The translations under genes and the position numbers were made by a program. Under the pieces are notes generated by a model. That model did not search any database. It had not been told where the DNA came from and saw only the letters and a list, made by a program, of their open reading frames with translations. Positions 35,100 to 44,698 of a DNA stretch of 64,000 nt are shown here, in pieces (the stretch's first letter is position 1; each line of letters starts with the position of its first letter). Source of the DNA: Pseudomonas pergaminensis (GTDB lineage: Bacteria > Pseudomonadota > Gammaproteobacteria > Pseudomonadales > Pseudomonadaceae); contig NZ_CP078013.2 in the NCBI RefSeq assembly GCF_024112395.2, forward strand, positions 4,216,001 to 4,280,000, given 5' to 3'.

Positions 35100-36298
35100 T
35101 AGCGTTGCGCAGCCTTGGGTGCGGCGGTGCTGTTGTCATGGATCAACTGGTTGATCATGGCGTCAGCCTCGGCCAATTGCCGGTCATACACGTTGGTGGT
35201 GAACGAGGCCTTTTGTGGGGGCTGTTGCGCCAGTACCGGGCCGCTCTGGTCATGCAGGTCCACGTTGACCACGGTGCTCAAGCCCACGCGCAGTGGGTGC
35301 TTGGCCAACTCGTCGGCGTTGACGTGGATGCGCACCGGTACACGTTGCACGATCTTGATCCAGTTACCGGTGGCGTTCTGCGCCGGCAGCAGGGCAAACG
35401 CACTGCCGGTACCGGCACCCAGGCTGTCCACGGTGCCGCTGAACTTCACGTCACTGCCGTAGATGTCCGACTCGATGTCCACGGGTTGGCCGATACGCAT
35501 ATTGCGCAGTTGGGTTTCCTTGAAGTTGGCGTCGATCCACAGCTGGTTCAGCGGGATCACCGCCATCAACGCGGTGCCCGGCTGGACGCGCTGGCCCAGT
35601 TGCACGGTGCGTTTGGCCACGTAGCCAGTGACCGGTGCGATCAAGGTGCTGCGCGCATTGGTCAGGTAGGCCTGGCGCAATTGCGCGGCAGCGGCCTGCA
35701 CATCCGGGTGGGAACTGATCACCGTGTCGTCCACCAACGCATTGGTGGTTTTGAGTTGCTGCTCAAGGTTGGTCAGGGCGTTTTTGGCCGCAGTGAGGCT
35801 GTCACGGGCATGGGACAGCTCCTCCTGGGAAATCGCCCCGCCCTGGGCCAGGGTTTTACGACGATTGAAGTTGTCCTGGGCGGTTTGCACGTCGGCTTTC
35901 TGTGCATTGACCTGGGCCTTCATGCCGTCGACGTTGCTGTACAGGCCGCGCACTTGGCGCACGGTACGGGCCAGGTTGGCCTGGGCACTTTGCAGGCCGA
36001 CAGCGGCGTCGTTCGGGTCGAAGTTGATCAGCACCTGGCCTTCGTGGACCAGGTCGCCATCGTCGGCGCCGATGCTGACCACGGTGCCGGTGACCAACGG
36101 GGTGATTTCCACCACGTTGCCGTTCACGTAGGCGTCGTCGGTGCTTTCGTTGAAACGGCCGTAGAGCTCATACCAGCCCCACACGCCGACCACAGCGAGG
36201 ATGACGATCAGCGCCAGGCCGATCAGCATCACTTTGCGTTTGCGTGGGTTGTTGTCTTTGGGTTGTTCGGTTGCGTTGGTGTTTTCGGCAGTGGCCAT
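35099..36298 (-). CDS. HlyD/EmrA-family membrane fusion protein
   Basis: A 399-aa periplasmic adaptor anchored by one N-terminal helix (KVMLIGLALIVILAVVGVWGWYELYG). It shows the biotinyl-lipoyl-like half motifs (TPLVTGTVVSIGADDGDLVHEGQVLINFD and LIAPVTGYVAKRTVQLGQRVQPGTALMAV), a coiled-coil hairpin between them (residues about 100-190), and DANFKETQLRNMRIGQPVDIESDIYG, characteristic of EmrA. Second-last in the marR-OMF-emrA-emrB operon. Confidence 0.93.
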   Translation of the reverse strand: MATAENTNATEQPKDNNPRKRKVMLIGLALIVILAVVGVWGWYELYGRFNESTDDAYVNGNVVEITPLVTGTVVSIGADDGDLVHEGQVLINFDPNDAAVGLQSAQANLARTVRQVRGLYSNVDGMKAQVNAQKADVQTAQDNFNRRKTLAQGGAISQEELSHARDSLTAAKNALTNLEQQLKTTNALVDDTVISSHPDVQAAAAQLRQAYLTNARSTLIAPVTGYVAKRTVQLGQRVQPGTALMAVIPLNQLWIDANFKETQLRNMRIGQPVDIESDIYGSDVKFSGTVDSLGAGTGSAFALLPAQNATGNWIKIVQRVPVRIHVNADELAKHPLRVGLSTVVNVDLHDQSGPVLAQQPPQKASFTTNVYDRQLAEADAMINQLIHDNSTAAPKAAQR

Positions 36299-36313
36299 GA
36301 CAAATACCTCAAA

Positions 36314-37765
36314 TTATTCCGTGCGTGTGGCTGGGGTGGTCGCTGCCACGTTGTCGGCGCTGTAGCCGCCGCCCAGGGCCTGCATCAATTGAATCGACAG
36401 GTCGATCTGCGCCGCATTCAGGGTCGCCAGTTGGCGCTGGGCCTGCAGCAATTGCTGCTCGATGCTCAGCACATCCAGGTAGTTACCGATCCCGGAGCTG
36501 TAGCGCTGCACGCCGGTGTCGTAGGACTGCTGGGCAATGTCCGCGGCGTGTTGCTGGGCCTGGATCTGCCGGCCGGTGTCGCGCAGTTGCGAAAGGGTGT
36601 TGCCGATATCGCCCAGGGCTTGCACCAGGGTCTTGTTGTACTGCGCCACTGCAAGGTCGTAGTCGGCGTCACGGGCGTCGAGGTCGGCACGCAGGCGGCC
36701 GCCGTCGAAGATCGGCAGCGAGATCGTCGGCGCAATGTTGAAGAAGCGGCTGGCCGATCCGAACATCGCATCCCCCAGCAACGACTCGGCCCCGGCGCTC
36801 GCGCTCAGGTTGAGGTTGGGATAGAAGCGGGTCTTGCTCGCATCAATGTTCTTGCCGGCCGCCTCCACACGCCAGCGCGCGGCGATCAGGTCCGGGCGAC
36901 GGCCAAGCAGCTCGGCCGGCAGCACGGATGGCACCGCGACGGCGCTGGGTTTCAGCACGGCGGGCCGCGCCAGTTCACTGCCCCGGTCCGGGCCTTTGCC
37001 AAGCAACACCGCCAAGGCAATCTTGGCGCTTTGCAGTTGTTTTTCCGCGTCGATCAGTTGCGATTGGGCGCTGGCTTCCAGGCTTTCGGTCTGCTGGAAC
37101 TGGTACTGGCTGTCGATGCCCGAGTTCAGGCGACGCTTGCCCAGGTCGAGCATCTGCCGGGTGCGCTTGAGGTCGTCATTGGCCAGGTCCCGCACGATAT
37201 GGGCCTGGCCCAGGTCGCTGTAGGCCTTGGCCACGTTGGCGGCCAGGGTCAGGCGTGCCGCCTGCTGGTCGACTTGGGCGGCACGCGCCTCACCCAAGGC
37301 AGCTTCCCAGGCAGCCCGCTGGCCGCCCCAGAGGTCGAAGTTGTAGTTGAAGCTGGCGCCGATGTTGCGCACGGTCGAATAAGCATCGCCTTCACCGCGC
37401 GGGTCCTGGTCTTTGGCCAGGCGCGAGCGGCTGACACCGGCGCTGGCGTCGAGGGTCGGCATGCGCTCGGCGTTGGCGGCGTAGGCAGCGGCTTCGGCCT
37501 GGTGGGCACGGGCGCTGGCGACTTGCATATCGGGGCTGTTTTGCAGGGCTTCCTGGATCAGGCCGTCGAGCTGTGGGTCGCCGAGGCTTTTCCACCAGTC
37601 GGCGGTCGGCCAGGCAGCGCTCGACAGGGTCATGCCGCTCAGGGACTTACCGGTTTGCAGGGTGTTGGCGTCGAGGCGTTTGCCTTGGGTGTCGAGGCCA
37701 CTGTAGTTGGCACAACCGGCCAGTGTCATCGCCACCAGCACCAGGCTGAATGCGCGTGTGTTCAT
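36314..37765 (-). CDS. Outer-membrane efflux lipoprotein, NodT/OprM family
   Basis: A 483-aa TolC-like outer-membrane channel. Signal peptide with lipobox TLAGC (Cys18). Two OEP repeats follow: WWKSLGDPQLDGLIQEALQNSPDMQVASARAHQAEA and LGRRPDLIAARWRVEAAGKNIDASKTRFYPNLNLSASAG. ATG 37765 overlaps the marR stop (ATGA). It provides the exit duct for the EmrAB-like pump. Confidence 0.93.
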   Translation of the reverse strand: MNTRAFSLVLVAMTLAGCANYSGLDTQGKRLDANTLQTGKSLSGMTLSSAAWPTADWWKSLGDPQLDGLIQEALQNSPDMQVASARAHQAEAAAYAANAERMPTLDASAGVSRSRLAKDQDPRGEGDAYSTVRNIGASFNYNFDLWGGQRAAWEAALGEARAAQVDQQAARLTLAANVAKAYSDLGQAHIVRDLANDDLKRTRQMLDLGKRRLNSGIDSQYQFQQTESLEASAQSQLIDAEKQLQSAKIALAVLLGKGPDRGSELARPAVLKPSAVAVPSVLPAELLGRRPDLIAARWRVEAAGKNIDASKTRFYPNLNLSASAGAESLLGDAMFGSASRFFNIAPTISLPIFDGGRLRADLDARDADYDLAVAQYNKTLVQALGDIGNTLSQLRDTGRQIQAQQHAADIAQQSYDTGVQRYSSGIGNYLDVLSIEQQLLQAQRQLATLNAAQIDLSIQLMQALGGGYSADNVAATTPATRTE

Positions 37766-38235
37766 GAGTTACCTACCCGCTGGATGACGATGGCGTCACC
37801 GGCTGCGACGAGAATTTTCTTGAGGATTTTTTCCAGGGTTTGCAGCTCGCCAGGCTCCAGGGCGCCGGCCAGCTCGTTCATCGACTGGGCGCCGATGTGC
37901 GGCAGCATGTCTGCCAGGCGCTGGCCGTCTTCCGTGAGGACCAGCCGCACCTGGCGCCGGTCCTGCTCGGAACGCTGGCGCGCCAGCAAGCCCTTTTGCT
38001 CCAGGCGATCGAGCATGCGGGTCATGGAGCCACTGTCCAGGGACAGGTTGCGGCATAGCTCCGCCGGGGTATCGACGTCGAACTGGGCAATGATGATCAA
38101 CACTTTGAACTGCGCGGCAGTTACGCCGTGCGGCTCCATATGGGTGTCGATAATGCGGTCCTTGAGCAGCGCCGCCCGGCCCAGGAGCAGGCCGAGGTGG
38201 CAGTTGCGAAAGCTGTCAGGGGTGAAGTGGGGCAT
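37762..38235 (-). CDS. MarR-family transcriptional regulator of the efflux operon
   Basis: A 157-aa winged-helix repressor. MEPHGVTAAQFKVLIIIAQFDVDTPAELCRNLSLDSGSMTRMLDRLEQKGLLARQRSEQDRRQVRLVLTEDGQRL is a complete MarR domain with the DRR wing. First gene of the operon and thus self-controlled through the two palindromes just upstream. Inducer unknown; phenolic compounds are the usual ligands of the family. Confidence 0.93.
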   Translation of the reverse strand: MPHFTPDSFRNCHLGLLLGRAALLKDRIIDTHMEPHGVTAAQFKVLIIIAQFDVDTPAELCRNLSLDSGSMTRMLDRLEQKGLLARQRSEQDRRQVRLVLTEDGQRLADMLPHIGAQSMNELAGALEPGELQTLEKILKKILVAAGDAIVIQRVGNS

Positions 38236-38251
38236 CGGAAGTCACCTTATT

Positions 38252-38298
38252 ACTGCCTAGGCAGTGAATGTATGACAAGATGTTACTGCTTAGGCAGC
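38252..38298. promoter_or_regulatory. Twin MarR operators
   Basis: ACTGCCTAGGCAGT (38252-38265, perfect palindrome) and ACTGCTTAGGCAGC (38285-38298, one mismatch pair) are 33 bases apart start to start, about three helical turns, 17 to 63 bases upstream of the marR gene. Typical placement for autorepression. Confidence 0.8.
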
Positions 38299-38362
38299 GA
38301 ATGTCAAATGGAATTATTAGCTTGCTTGGTATCTGGCGGACAAACGGCGGGATGCACAAGAC

Positions 38363-38390
38363 TGTAGGCGCCGGATTGCCGGCGCCTACA
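38363..38390. terminator. Hairpin after tamB
   Basis: TGTAGGCGCCGG, a 4-base ATTG loop and CCGGCGCCTACA: a 12-bp perfect stem 14 bases past the tamB stop. There is no T-run, so a processing or stabilising role is as likely as termination. Confidence 0.5.
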
Positions 38391-38403
38391 CGGTTGGTGG
38401 GGG

Positions 38404-41400
38404 TTAGAAATCGCGTTTGTAGAAGATGTCCAGGGAGCTGGCCACGCCGCTCGCCACCTCCAGGTACACCTTTTTGCTCAACAGGTAGCGCAAGGCAATG
38501 GTACTGGCCGGCTCGAACACCCCCACCCCGTAACGCAGGCTGAGTTTTTCGGTGATCTTACCGCTGGCGACAACAGACGTGTTGTTTCCGGAGCCTTGAG
38601 TGTCGAGGTCGAAGTCCTGGATACCCAGCTTAGTGGCAATATCTGAAGTCACTCCAGCACTGCCCATCAGGCCAAGGCCCAAGGCCGCTTCGGCCAGCAT
38701 ATTGTTGTCTTCACCGGTGTTGTTGCGCGAACGTCCCAGCACCAGATAAGACAGCGCATCCTCCTGAGCCATCGCGGGCTCGGAGAAAACCTGCGTGGTC
38801 GGCTGTTCGGCGCTGCCACTCAGGCGAATACCTGCAGTCACCGTCTTGGAGGGCTCGGTGACGAGGCGCACCGCCTCAACATCCAGGAACGGTTGATCGA
38901 GCGGCCCCGTAAATAGCAGCCGCGCACGGCGCACATCCAGGCGCTGCCCATAGGCACGGTAGCGGCCATCGTTGAGCCAAAGCTCGCCACGGGTGTCGAG
39001 GTTGTCGCCGATGTGCACATGGCCCTGTACCTTGGCGGTGAGGCCAAAGCCCGAGAAGTTGAGCTTGTCCTCGCCCACTACCACGTCGATGTCCATGGCC
39101 ATCGCCATTGGCGGCTTGCCCTCTTCGGTCTGGCCGCCGACGATCACCGTGTCATCGGAGACCTTGACGGTGGACGGCGGCAACTCGCGCACGGTGATAT
39201 CGCCACGTGGGATGTGCACCTTGCCGGCAACCGCCAGCTTGTCGTTCTTCAGGCTGATCTTCAGGTCGGGCGCCACCTCCAGCACGGCGTAAGGCTCGAC
39301 CGTGACCGGCAGTTGCGTGCCCTGCAAGCTCAGGTCCACCACCAGCGCCTGGCCCCAGTCAATCTGGCCCTTGAGGCTGCCCTGCCCCACCTTGCCACTG
39401 TGCCAGGCGCCGTTGAGCTGCACGCTTTCGCCCGCGATCAGCGCTTGCACATTCAGGCCTTCCAGGCTGATCGGCAGTTCCGGACCGGATACCTCGCCGC
39501 CCACCAGGTTCACGTTGCCGTTGACCTGGGGTGCCAGCAAACCACCGGAAATACGGCCATTACCATTGAGCTTGCCGCTGAGGGTTTCCACCATCGGCAC
39601 AAACGGCCGCGCCACGGAAAGGTCAAGGCCGGCCAGGTTGAAATTGCCGGTGATCGGCTTGTTCTTCGGCAACGGGTTGATTTGCGCCTGCACCATCAAT
39701 TCACCCAACTTGCCGCCACGGAAGTTGAGCTGCGTGTCGATGCGCTTGGGGTTAAGGGTGGTTTCGAGCTTCAAGGTGTCGTACGGGAAATCCAGCCACT
39801 GGTCCTTGTCCTTGACGCGCAGGGTGCCGCCACTGGCGTCCACCGAAACCACGCCTTTGGGGCCGCTGTCCGGGAGGTCCAGTTGCAGGTCGGCGTTGAG
39901 CTTGCCCTGCCAGGCAAAATCCTTGGGCAGGAATGCCGCCAGGCTGTCGATGGGGAATTGCTTGAGGTGGTAGCGCAGCTTCGGCTCGGGCATCAGACGC
40001 TGGTCTTCGCCACACAGGCTGGCGGGGCCGGACACCCAGCAATGCGCGGCAAAGGTGAGCTTGCCATCGGCCATGCGCTCGATCTTTGCCGGCGCCTGCA
40101 GTTTCCAGTCCTGGCCACCGGCCTGTACATCACCACTGGCCAGGCGCCCGCGCCAATTGCCTTTGTCGAGATTGCCGTCCAATGCCAGGGCCAGCTTGAC
40201 CAATGGGCCGGCCAGGTCCAGTTGGACTTTCTGGTTCTTGATATCGCCCTGGGCGCTGGCCGTCAGGGTGCCGACCTGGGTGTCGCCGGCCTGGATACCG
40301 CTGCCCTTGAGGTCGATTTTGGCGCGCTGGGCATTATCCAGGTTGGCATCGAGGGTGAGGCTTTGCAGGCGGTTCTCGGCAAACGCCAGTTGCTGGCCCT
40401 TGAGGGCGAGTTTGCCCTGAGGCGCGTTGAGGCTGCCGGCCACGTCGAGCCGGCCATTGACCTGGCCGCGCAACTGCGGCCACAACTGGGCCAGGCGCGC
40501 CAGCTTGATATCGATCTGCCCGGCCAGGCGTTGTTGCAGGCTGCCACTGCCGTTGATGCGGTTGTCGCCGAGGCGGATGTCCAGGTTGGCCAGGGTCCAC
40601 TGCTCGCCCGCGCCTTCGGCCTTGGCCGCCAGCACCGCGGTTTGCCCGCGCAGGCGGCCCTTGAGGTCGAGGTCGGCATTGAGCTTGAGTTGCTCGTTCT
40701 TGAACTCGCCCTTGCTGCGCAACGGCCCTGCCAGGGTGCCGGGCAGTTCGGCCACCCAATATGCCGGGTTCAGCGCCGACAGGTCGAGGGCCGTGTCCCA
40801 GGCAATGCCATCGGCAAATTGCAGGTTCAGGTGGCCTTCGGCCTTGCCTTGGCCGGCGGTGAGTTTCAGCTCGGGCAGGAAGATTTGCGTGAGGTCGCCA
40901 CTGAACGGCGTGACCACATTGAACTTGCCCGCCGGGCCATCAAGGTCGGCCTTGAGATTGCCCAGGTAGTTGCCGTCTTTATAGGAAATCTCGCCATTGA
41001 ACGTACGCAGGGTGACTTGCGGCTCGTCGATCACCGGATAGAGGCGATGCCAGGGGAAGTCCAGCCAATCGATCTTGGCGTCGGCGCTGAAGCCCTGTTG
41101 CCAGTCCAGCTGGGCCGTGAGCTTGAGGTTTTGCTTGTCACCGGCATTCAGGTCCAGGCCGGCGATCTGCGCACCCTTGGCGTCGACCTTGCCTTGCAGC
41201 AGCAAGTCCACCGGGCCTTTTTCCGCCGGCAGCACGGCTTTGCCCAGCAGTTGGTAGCCACGGCTCAAATCACCTTGGGCGGTGAGGTCGAGTTGATTCA
41301 GTTGCAGGGTGTCGGGCAGCTCGGCGCTGGGCTTGAAGCCGTCGGCGGTGATGTGTAATTGCGCTGGGAGGTTTTCCACCAGGGGTTGAAGTTCCCCCGT

Positions 41401-42087
41401 GAGCTTGGCCGGCAAATAGCCCGTGCTGTCGGCGTCAAGCTTGAGGGTCTTGAGCAGGTTGCCCTCAACCTTGAGCGACACCTTCCAGGGTGCATCACCT
41501 GGCGCGTAGGGCAGGCTCAGATTACCGCTGGCGCTCAACGGCCAGTCGCCGGTGGGTTGCAGCAGGCCAGCCAGGTCCAGCACCAGGCCATCGCGCTGCA
41601 GGTGCACCGAGTCGATCTGCATACCGGCGGCGGTCCAATGCGCCGCCAGTTGCAGGCCCTTGAGCTCTTCGCTGCCGTTGAACAGTAGGCTACCGACGCG
41701 CACGTCGCCCAACTGGATGACCACGGGCAGCTTCAAGTCAGGCAGTGCGATGGGGCCGCTGCTGTCTTCGGTGCTCGGTGGAAATTGCAGGCTGACCTGT
41801 TTCACGTCCAAGCGGTCGATGCACAAGGTCATGCGCAACAGGCACGCCGGTGACCAGTCGAACTGCGGCGCCTGGAGTTCGACGCGGCTGCTGTCCTGCT
41901 GCCACAGCAAATGGTCGGCGCTCCATTGGCCGCCCAGATGCCCCTGGAAATTGTCGACACTCAAGCCCGGCACGCGTGCCAAGGCCCAGCGGCTGCCCGC
42001 CTGGGTGCCGAGCACCGCCCACACTGCCAGTAACAGCACGGCGAGGATGGCCACCAAGGCCAACCCCGCTATTTTCACACCACGCAT
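38404..42087 (-). CDS. tamB: Translocation and assembly module subunit TamB
   Basis: A 1227-aa inner-membrane-anchored protein (one helix near residues 4-28) with a very long periplasmic beta-groove and a C-terminal DUF490 domain (RGELWLNDGRYRAYGQRLDVRRARLLFTGPLDQPFLDVEAVR ... EDALSYLVLGRS). With TamA it helps insert outer-membrane proteins and is implicated in phospholipid transport to the outer membrane. The ATG at 42087 overlaps the tamA stop (TGATG region); a GTG one codon earlier is the alternative. Length is normal for the family. Confidence 0.95.
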   Translation of the reverse strand: MRGVKIAGLALVAILAVLLLAVWAVLGTQAGSRWALARVPGLSVDNFQGHLGGQWSADHLLWQQDSSRVELQAPQFDWSPACLLRMTLCIDRLDVKQVSLQFPPSTEDSSGPIALPDLKLPVVIQLGDVRVGSLLFNGSEELKGLQLAAHWTAAGMQIDSVHLQRDGLVLDLAGLLQPTGDWPLSASGNLSLPYAPGDAPWKVSLKVEGNLLKTLKLDADSTGYLPAKLTGELQPLVENLPAQLHITADGFKPSAELPDTLQLNQLDLTAQGDLSRGYQLLGKAVLPAEKGPVDLLLQGKVDAKGAQIAGLDLNAGDKQNLKLTAQLDWQQGFSADAKIDWLDFPWHRLYPVIDEPQVTLRTFNGEISYKDGNYLGNLKADLDGPAGKFNVVTPFSGDLTQIFLPELKLTAGQGKAEGHLNLQFADGIAWDTALDLSALNPAYWVAELPGTLAGPLRSKGEFKNEQLKLNADLDLKGRLRGQTAVLAAKAEGAGEQWTLANLDIRLGDNRINGSGSLQQRLAGQIDIKLARLAQLWPQLRGQVNGRLDVAGSLNAPQGKLALKGQQLAFAENRLQSLTLDANLDNAQRAKIDLKGSGIQAGDTQVGTLTASAQGDIKNQKVQLDLAGPLVKLALALDGNLDKGNWRGRLASGDVQAGGQDWKLQAPAKIERMADGKLTFAAHCWVSGPASLCGEDQRLMPEPKLRYHLKQFPIDSLAAFLPKDFAWQGKLNADLQLDLPDSGPKGVVSVDASGGTLRVKDKDQWLDFPYDTLKLETTLNPKRIDTQLNFRGGKLGELMVQAQINPLPKNKPITGNFNLAGLDLSVARPFVPMVETLSGKLNGNGRISGGLLAPQVNGNVNLVGGEVSGPELPISLEGLNVQALIAGESVQLNGAWHSGKVGQGSLKGQIDWGQALVVDLSLQGTQLPVTVEPYAVLEVAPDLKISLKNDKLAVAGKVHIPRGDITVRELPPSTVKVSDDTVIVGGQTEEGKPPMAMAMDIDVVVGEDKLNFSGFGLTAKVQGHVHIGDNLDTRGELWLNDGRYRAYGQRLDVRRARLLFTGPLDQPFLDVEAVRLVTEPSKTVTAGIRLSGSAEQPTTQVFSEPAMAQEDALSYLVLGRSRNNTGEDNNMLAEAALGLGLMGSAGVTSDIATKLGIQDFDLDTQGSGNNTSVVASGKITEKLSLRYGVGVFEPASTIALRYLLSKKVYLEVASGVASSLDIFYKRDF

Positions 42088-43814
42088 CACAGCTCAGGCC
42101 CCATGGAAAAGTGCAATCGAACGCCACCCGGATCTTCGAGGGCATGGGCCAGGTCAAGGCGGATCGGGCCGACCGGCGACACCCAGCGAATACCGACGCC
42201 CACGCCGGTTTTCAGGCTGGGCATTTCCAGGGTATTGAACGAGTTGCCCTGGTCGATAAAGGTCGCGATTCGCCATTTTTCGGCGATGGAATATTGGTAC
42301 TCGGCGCTCAGGGCGACCATATAGCGGCCACCAATGCGGTCGCCACGGTCGTTCTCGGGCGACAGCGTCTGGTACTCGTAGCCGCGCACGCTCTGGTCGC
42401 CACCGGCAAAGAAGCGCAGCGACGGCGGCACCGACTTGTAGCCATTGGTGGCACTGCCGCCCACCTGGGCACGCGCCAGGAAGCGGTGGTTGTCCCACAA
42501 AGTGGTCAGGCCTTTGACCATGGCCGTGCCGTAAAGCAGGTTGGTGTCGGACCCCAGGCCTTCCTTGGCCACCTTGGTATCGAATTGCAGGCGGTAGCCA
42601 TTGTGCGGATCGATACGGTTGTCACTGCGCAGGTAGGAGTAGCTGACCCCCGGCATCACCAGGTTGCTCAGGCCGGAGTCATTGCCCAGGCGATATTCTT
42701 CGCGCTGGTACTTGAGCGAGATGACCCGGGTCCAGCCGCTGGGCAACTTGCTGTGCCACTCGGGGCCGAGGGTGAGCAATTTACTCAGGGTGTCGGTGTT
42801 GGCGATTTCTTCATTCTGGTAGCCACCGGCGAACCGCAGCTTGTCGGTGAGCGGCGGGTCGAGCGGGATGTCGTACCACAGGCCGACGTTCTGGCGTGGT
42901 GCCGACAGCTCGGCTTCCCAGCCATAGCTGTGCCCTTGGGGGTTGACCCAGTGGCGGGTCCAGTTGGCTTTGCCGCGCGGCCCCACGTCGGTGGAAAAAC
43001 CCAGGCCCAGGCCCATGGTGCGCGGCTTGCGGGTTTCCAGGCGCACAGCGACCGGGATGATGTCATTGCTGGAGGCGGCCGGGGCAGCGTCCACGCGCAC
43101 GCCTTCGAAAAAGCCGCTGGCTTGCAGGTTCTGGTTGAGTTCGGCGATCAGTTCGGAGTCGTAGGGCGTGCCGCTTTTGAACGGCACCATGCGTTGCAGC
43201 AGTTCTTCGTCAAACGGCGTATCACCGGCAAAGCTGACCTTGCCAAGGGTGTAGCGCGGGCCGCTGTCGTAGATGAGTTCGATATCGGCGACACCGGCCT
43301 GCGGGTCTACCGAAAGTGTCTGGTGGGTGAAGCGTCCGCTGAAAAAGCCGTAGCGCGACGCCTGGTTCTGGATCAGACGCTTGGCGTCTTCGTAATGGCC
43401 GTGGTTGAGCACGGCACCGGATTTGAGGTCGTCGCTGACGGGCACGCGAAAGGCCTTGAGGTCGGCGGCAGGGCCGTCGACCCGAATGGTCACGTTACGC
43501 AAATGCACCGGCTCGCCGGGGTCGATGGTAAGGATCAGGCGCGGGTTCTTGCCGCCCTTCACATCACTTTCGATCTGTGGCTGATAGAAACCCAGCGCCT
43601 GGGCGGCTTTGCGCGCCTGCTCCTCGGCGCCACGGCTGAACCGCAGCAGGGCCTCTTCATCACGATCACCTACCCCGCCGATATAGCCTTCGATGTTGGC
43701 TTTCAACGCGTCGTTTGAAGGCTTGATCCGCACGTCCAATTCGCTTTGCGCAAACGCGCCGCAGCTTGTGAACAGCAGAACCAAGCCGCTGGTAAATCTT
43801 CCTGGAAACTTCAT
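42087..43814 (-). CDS. tamA: Translocation and assembly module subunit TamA (Omp85 family)
   Basis: A 575-aa outer-membrane protein. Signal peptide (FTSGLVLLFTSCGAFAQ, cut near residue 22), three POTRA domains (about 25-265) and a 16-strand Omp85 barrel with RFFAGGDQSVRGYEYQTLSP (the VRGY loop-6 motif) and a terminal strand GGVRLHFSMGPEL. Partner of TamB, with which it overlaps by one base. Barrel and POTRA lengths match E. coli TamA (577 aa). Confidence 0.95.
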   Translation of the reverse strand: MKFPGRFTSGLVLLFTSCGAFAQSELDVRIKPSNDALKANIEGYIGGVGDRDEEALLRFSRGAEEQARKAAQALGFYQPQIESDVKGGKNPRLILTIDPGEPVHLRNVTIRVDGPAADLKAFRVPVSDDLKSGAVLNHGHYEDAKRLIQNQASRYGFFSGRFTHQTLSVDPQAGVADIELIYDSGPRYTLGKVSFAGDTPFDEELLQRMVPFKSGTPYDSELIAELNQNLQASGFFEGVRVDAAPAASSNDIIPVAVRLETRKPRTMGLGLGFSTDVGPRGKANWTRHWVNPQGHSYGWEAELSAPRQNVGLWYDIPLDPPLTDKLRFAGGYQNEEIANTDTLSKLLTLGPEWHSKLPSGWTRVISLKYQREEYRLGNDSGLSNLVMPGVSYSYLRSDNRIDPHNGYRLQFDTKVAKEGLGSDTNLLYGTAMVKGLTTLWDNHRFLARAQVGGSATNGYKSVPPSLRFFAGGDQSVRGYEYQTLSPENDRGDRIGGRYMVALSAEYQYSIAEKWRIATFIDQGNSFNTLEMPSLKTGVGVGIRWVSPVGPIRLDLAHALEDPGGVRLHFSMGPEL

Positions 43815-43878
43815 AGGCGCGGATGCTACACGAGCTGGGGAGAAACTTAGAACTCAGACAATTCTGAAAAATTCTGCG

Positions 43879-44529
43879 CTAAGCCGTTGCAGCATGTAAC
43901 GGCTGGGGGTTCGGATGAAAAAACACGTGTTCTAGGATGGGGCCTATAGCGACTTCACCAATTTCCTCGTAGCCCTGACGTTTATAGAACTCCAGGTAGC
44001 GTGAATTGCCCGTATCGAGCACCACACCGGCCGAGTGCGGGTCTTCGGCGCACCAGTTATGCACGGCCTCCAGCAACTGCTCGCCATAATGCTTGCCTTG
44101 GAATTGCGGGTGAATCCCCAGCAATGGCAACACATGCACCGACTCACTCGGCAGGCATGCCAGCACTGCATGATGGTAGTCGAGGTAGCGCCGCGTCCCG
44201 CGCACGCCAGTGCTCAGCCACATGCGCAATTGCCAGGCCCAGCTCTCGGTGATGCCCAGGCGCCGTTGCGGAGGCGCAATCAGGGCGATGCCGATCAGCC
44301 GGTCGTTGACGAACAGGCCAATGGCCGGCAGTTTCTGAAAGAAATGCTGCTTGACCAACTCGCGCACGGTGGCGCGTACCCGCTGCTCGTAACCCGAGCG
44401 CTCGGCTTCGAAAATGTAGGCAAAGGTCGGCTCGTGACGATAGGCCTGGTACAGCAGTGAACGAGCCTCGCGGGAATAGCCGCTGTTGAGCAGGCGGATT
44501 TCGGCAATGGCAGTCGAGGTGTCAGGCAT
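43879..44529 (-). CDS. GNAT-family N-acetyltransferase
   Basis: A 216-aa acetyltransferase. The acetyl-CoA site is HVLPLLGIHPQFQGKHYGEQLLEAVHNW (Q-G-K-x-x-G variant of the R/QxxGxG/A loop), followed by VVLDTGNSRYLEFYKRQGYEEIGE. Substrate unknown. The ATG at 44529 is used, with GGGAG 10 bases before it; an in-frame GTG at 44550 would add seven residues. Divergent from xthA. Confidence 0.85.
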   Translation of the reverse strand: MPDTSTAIAEIRLLNSGYSREARSLLYQAYRHEPTFAYIFEAERSGYEQRVRATVRELVKQHFFQKLPAIGLFVNDRLIGIALIAPPQRRLGITESWAWQLRMWLSTGVRGTRRYLDYHHAVLACLPSESVHVLPLLGIHPQFQGKHYGEQLLEAVHNWCAEDPHSAGVVLDTGNSRYLEFYKRQGYEEIGEVAIGPILEHVFFHPNPQPLHAATA

Positions 44530-44698
44530 ACAATCAATCTCCCTGGGCACCGCTCAGGAGGCGGCGTTCTTATGGGTACGAACCCACGCAGCACGAGTCG
44601 TTCCCAGACATTAGCAGCGCATCTGGCCTACCGCCACGCTGGCCCCCGTCCGACTTGTCCGCTAGCATCGCCCTTTTGCCAGGACTGGACAGCCGACC

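Noticed and set aside
35105..38260. 1051-codon plus-strand open frame
   Set aside because: Spans the antisense of emrA, the OM factor and marR; no domain recognised.
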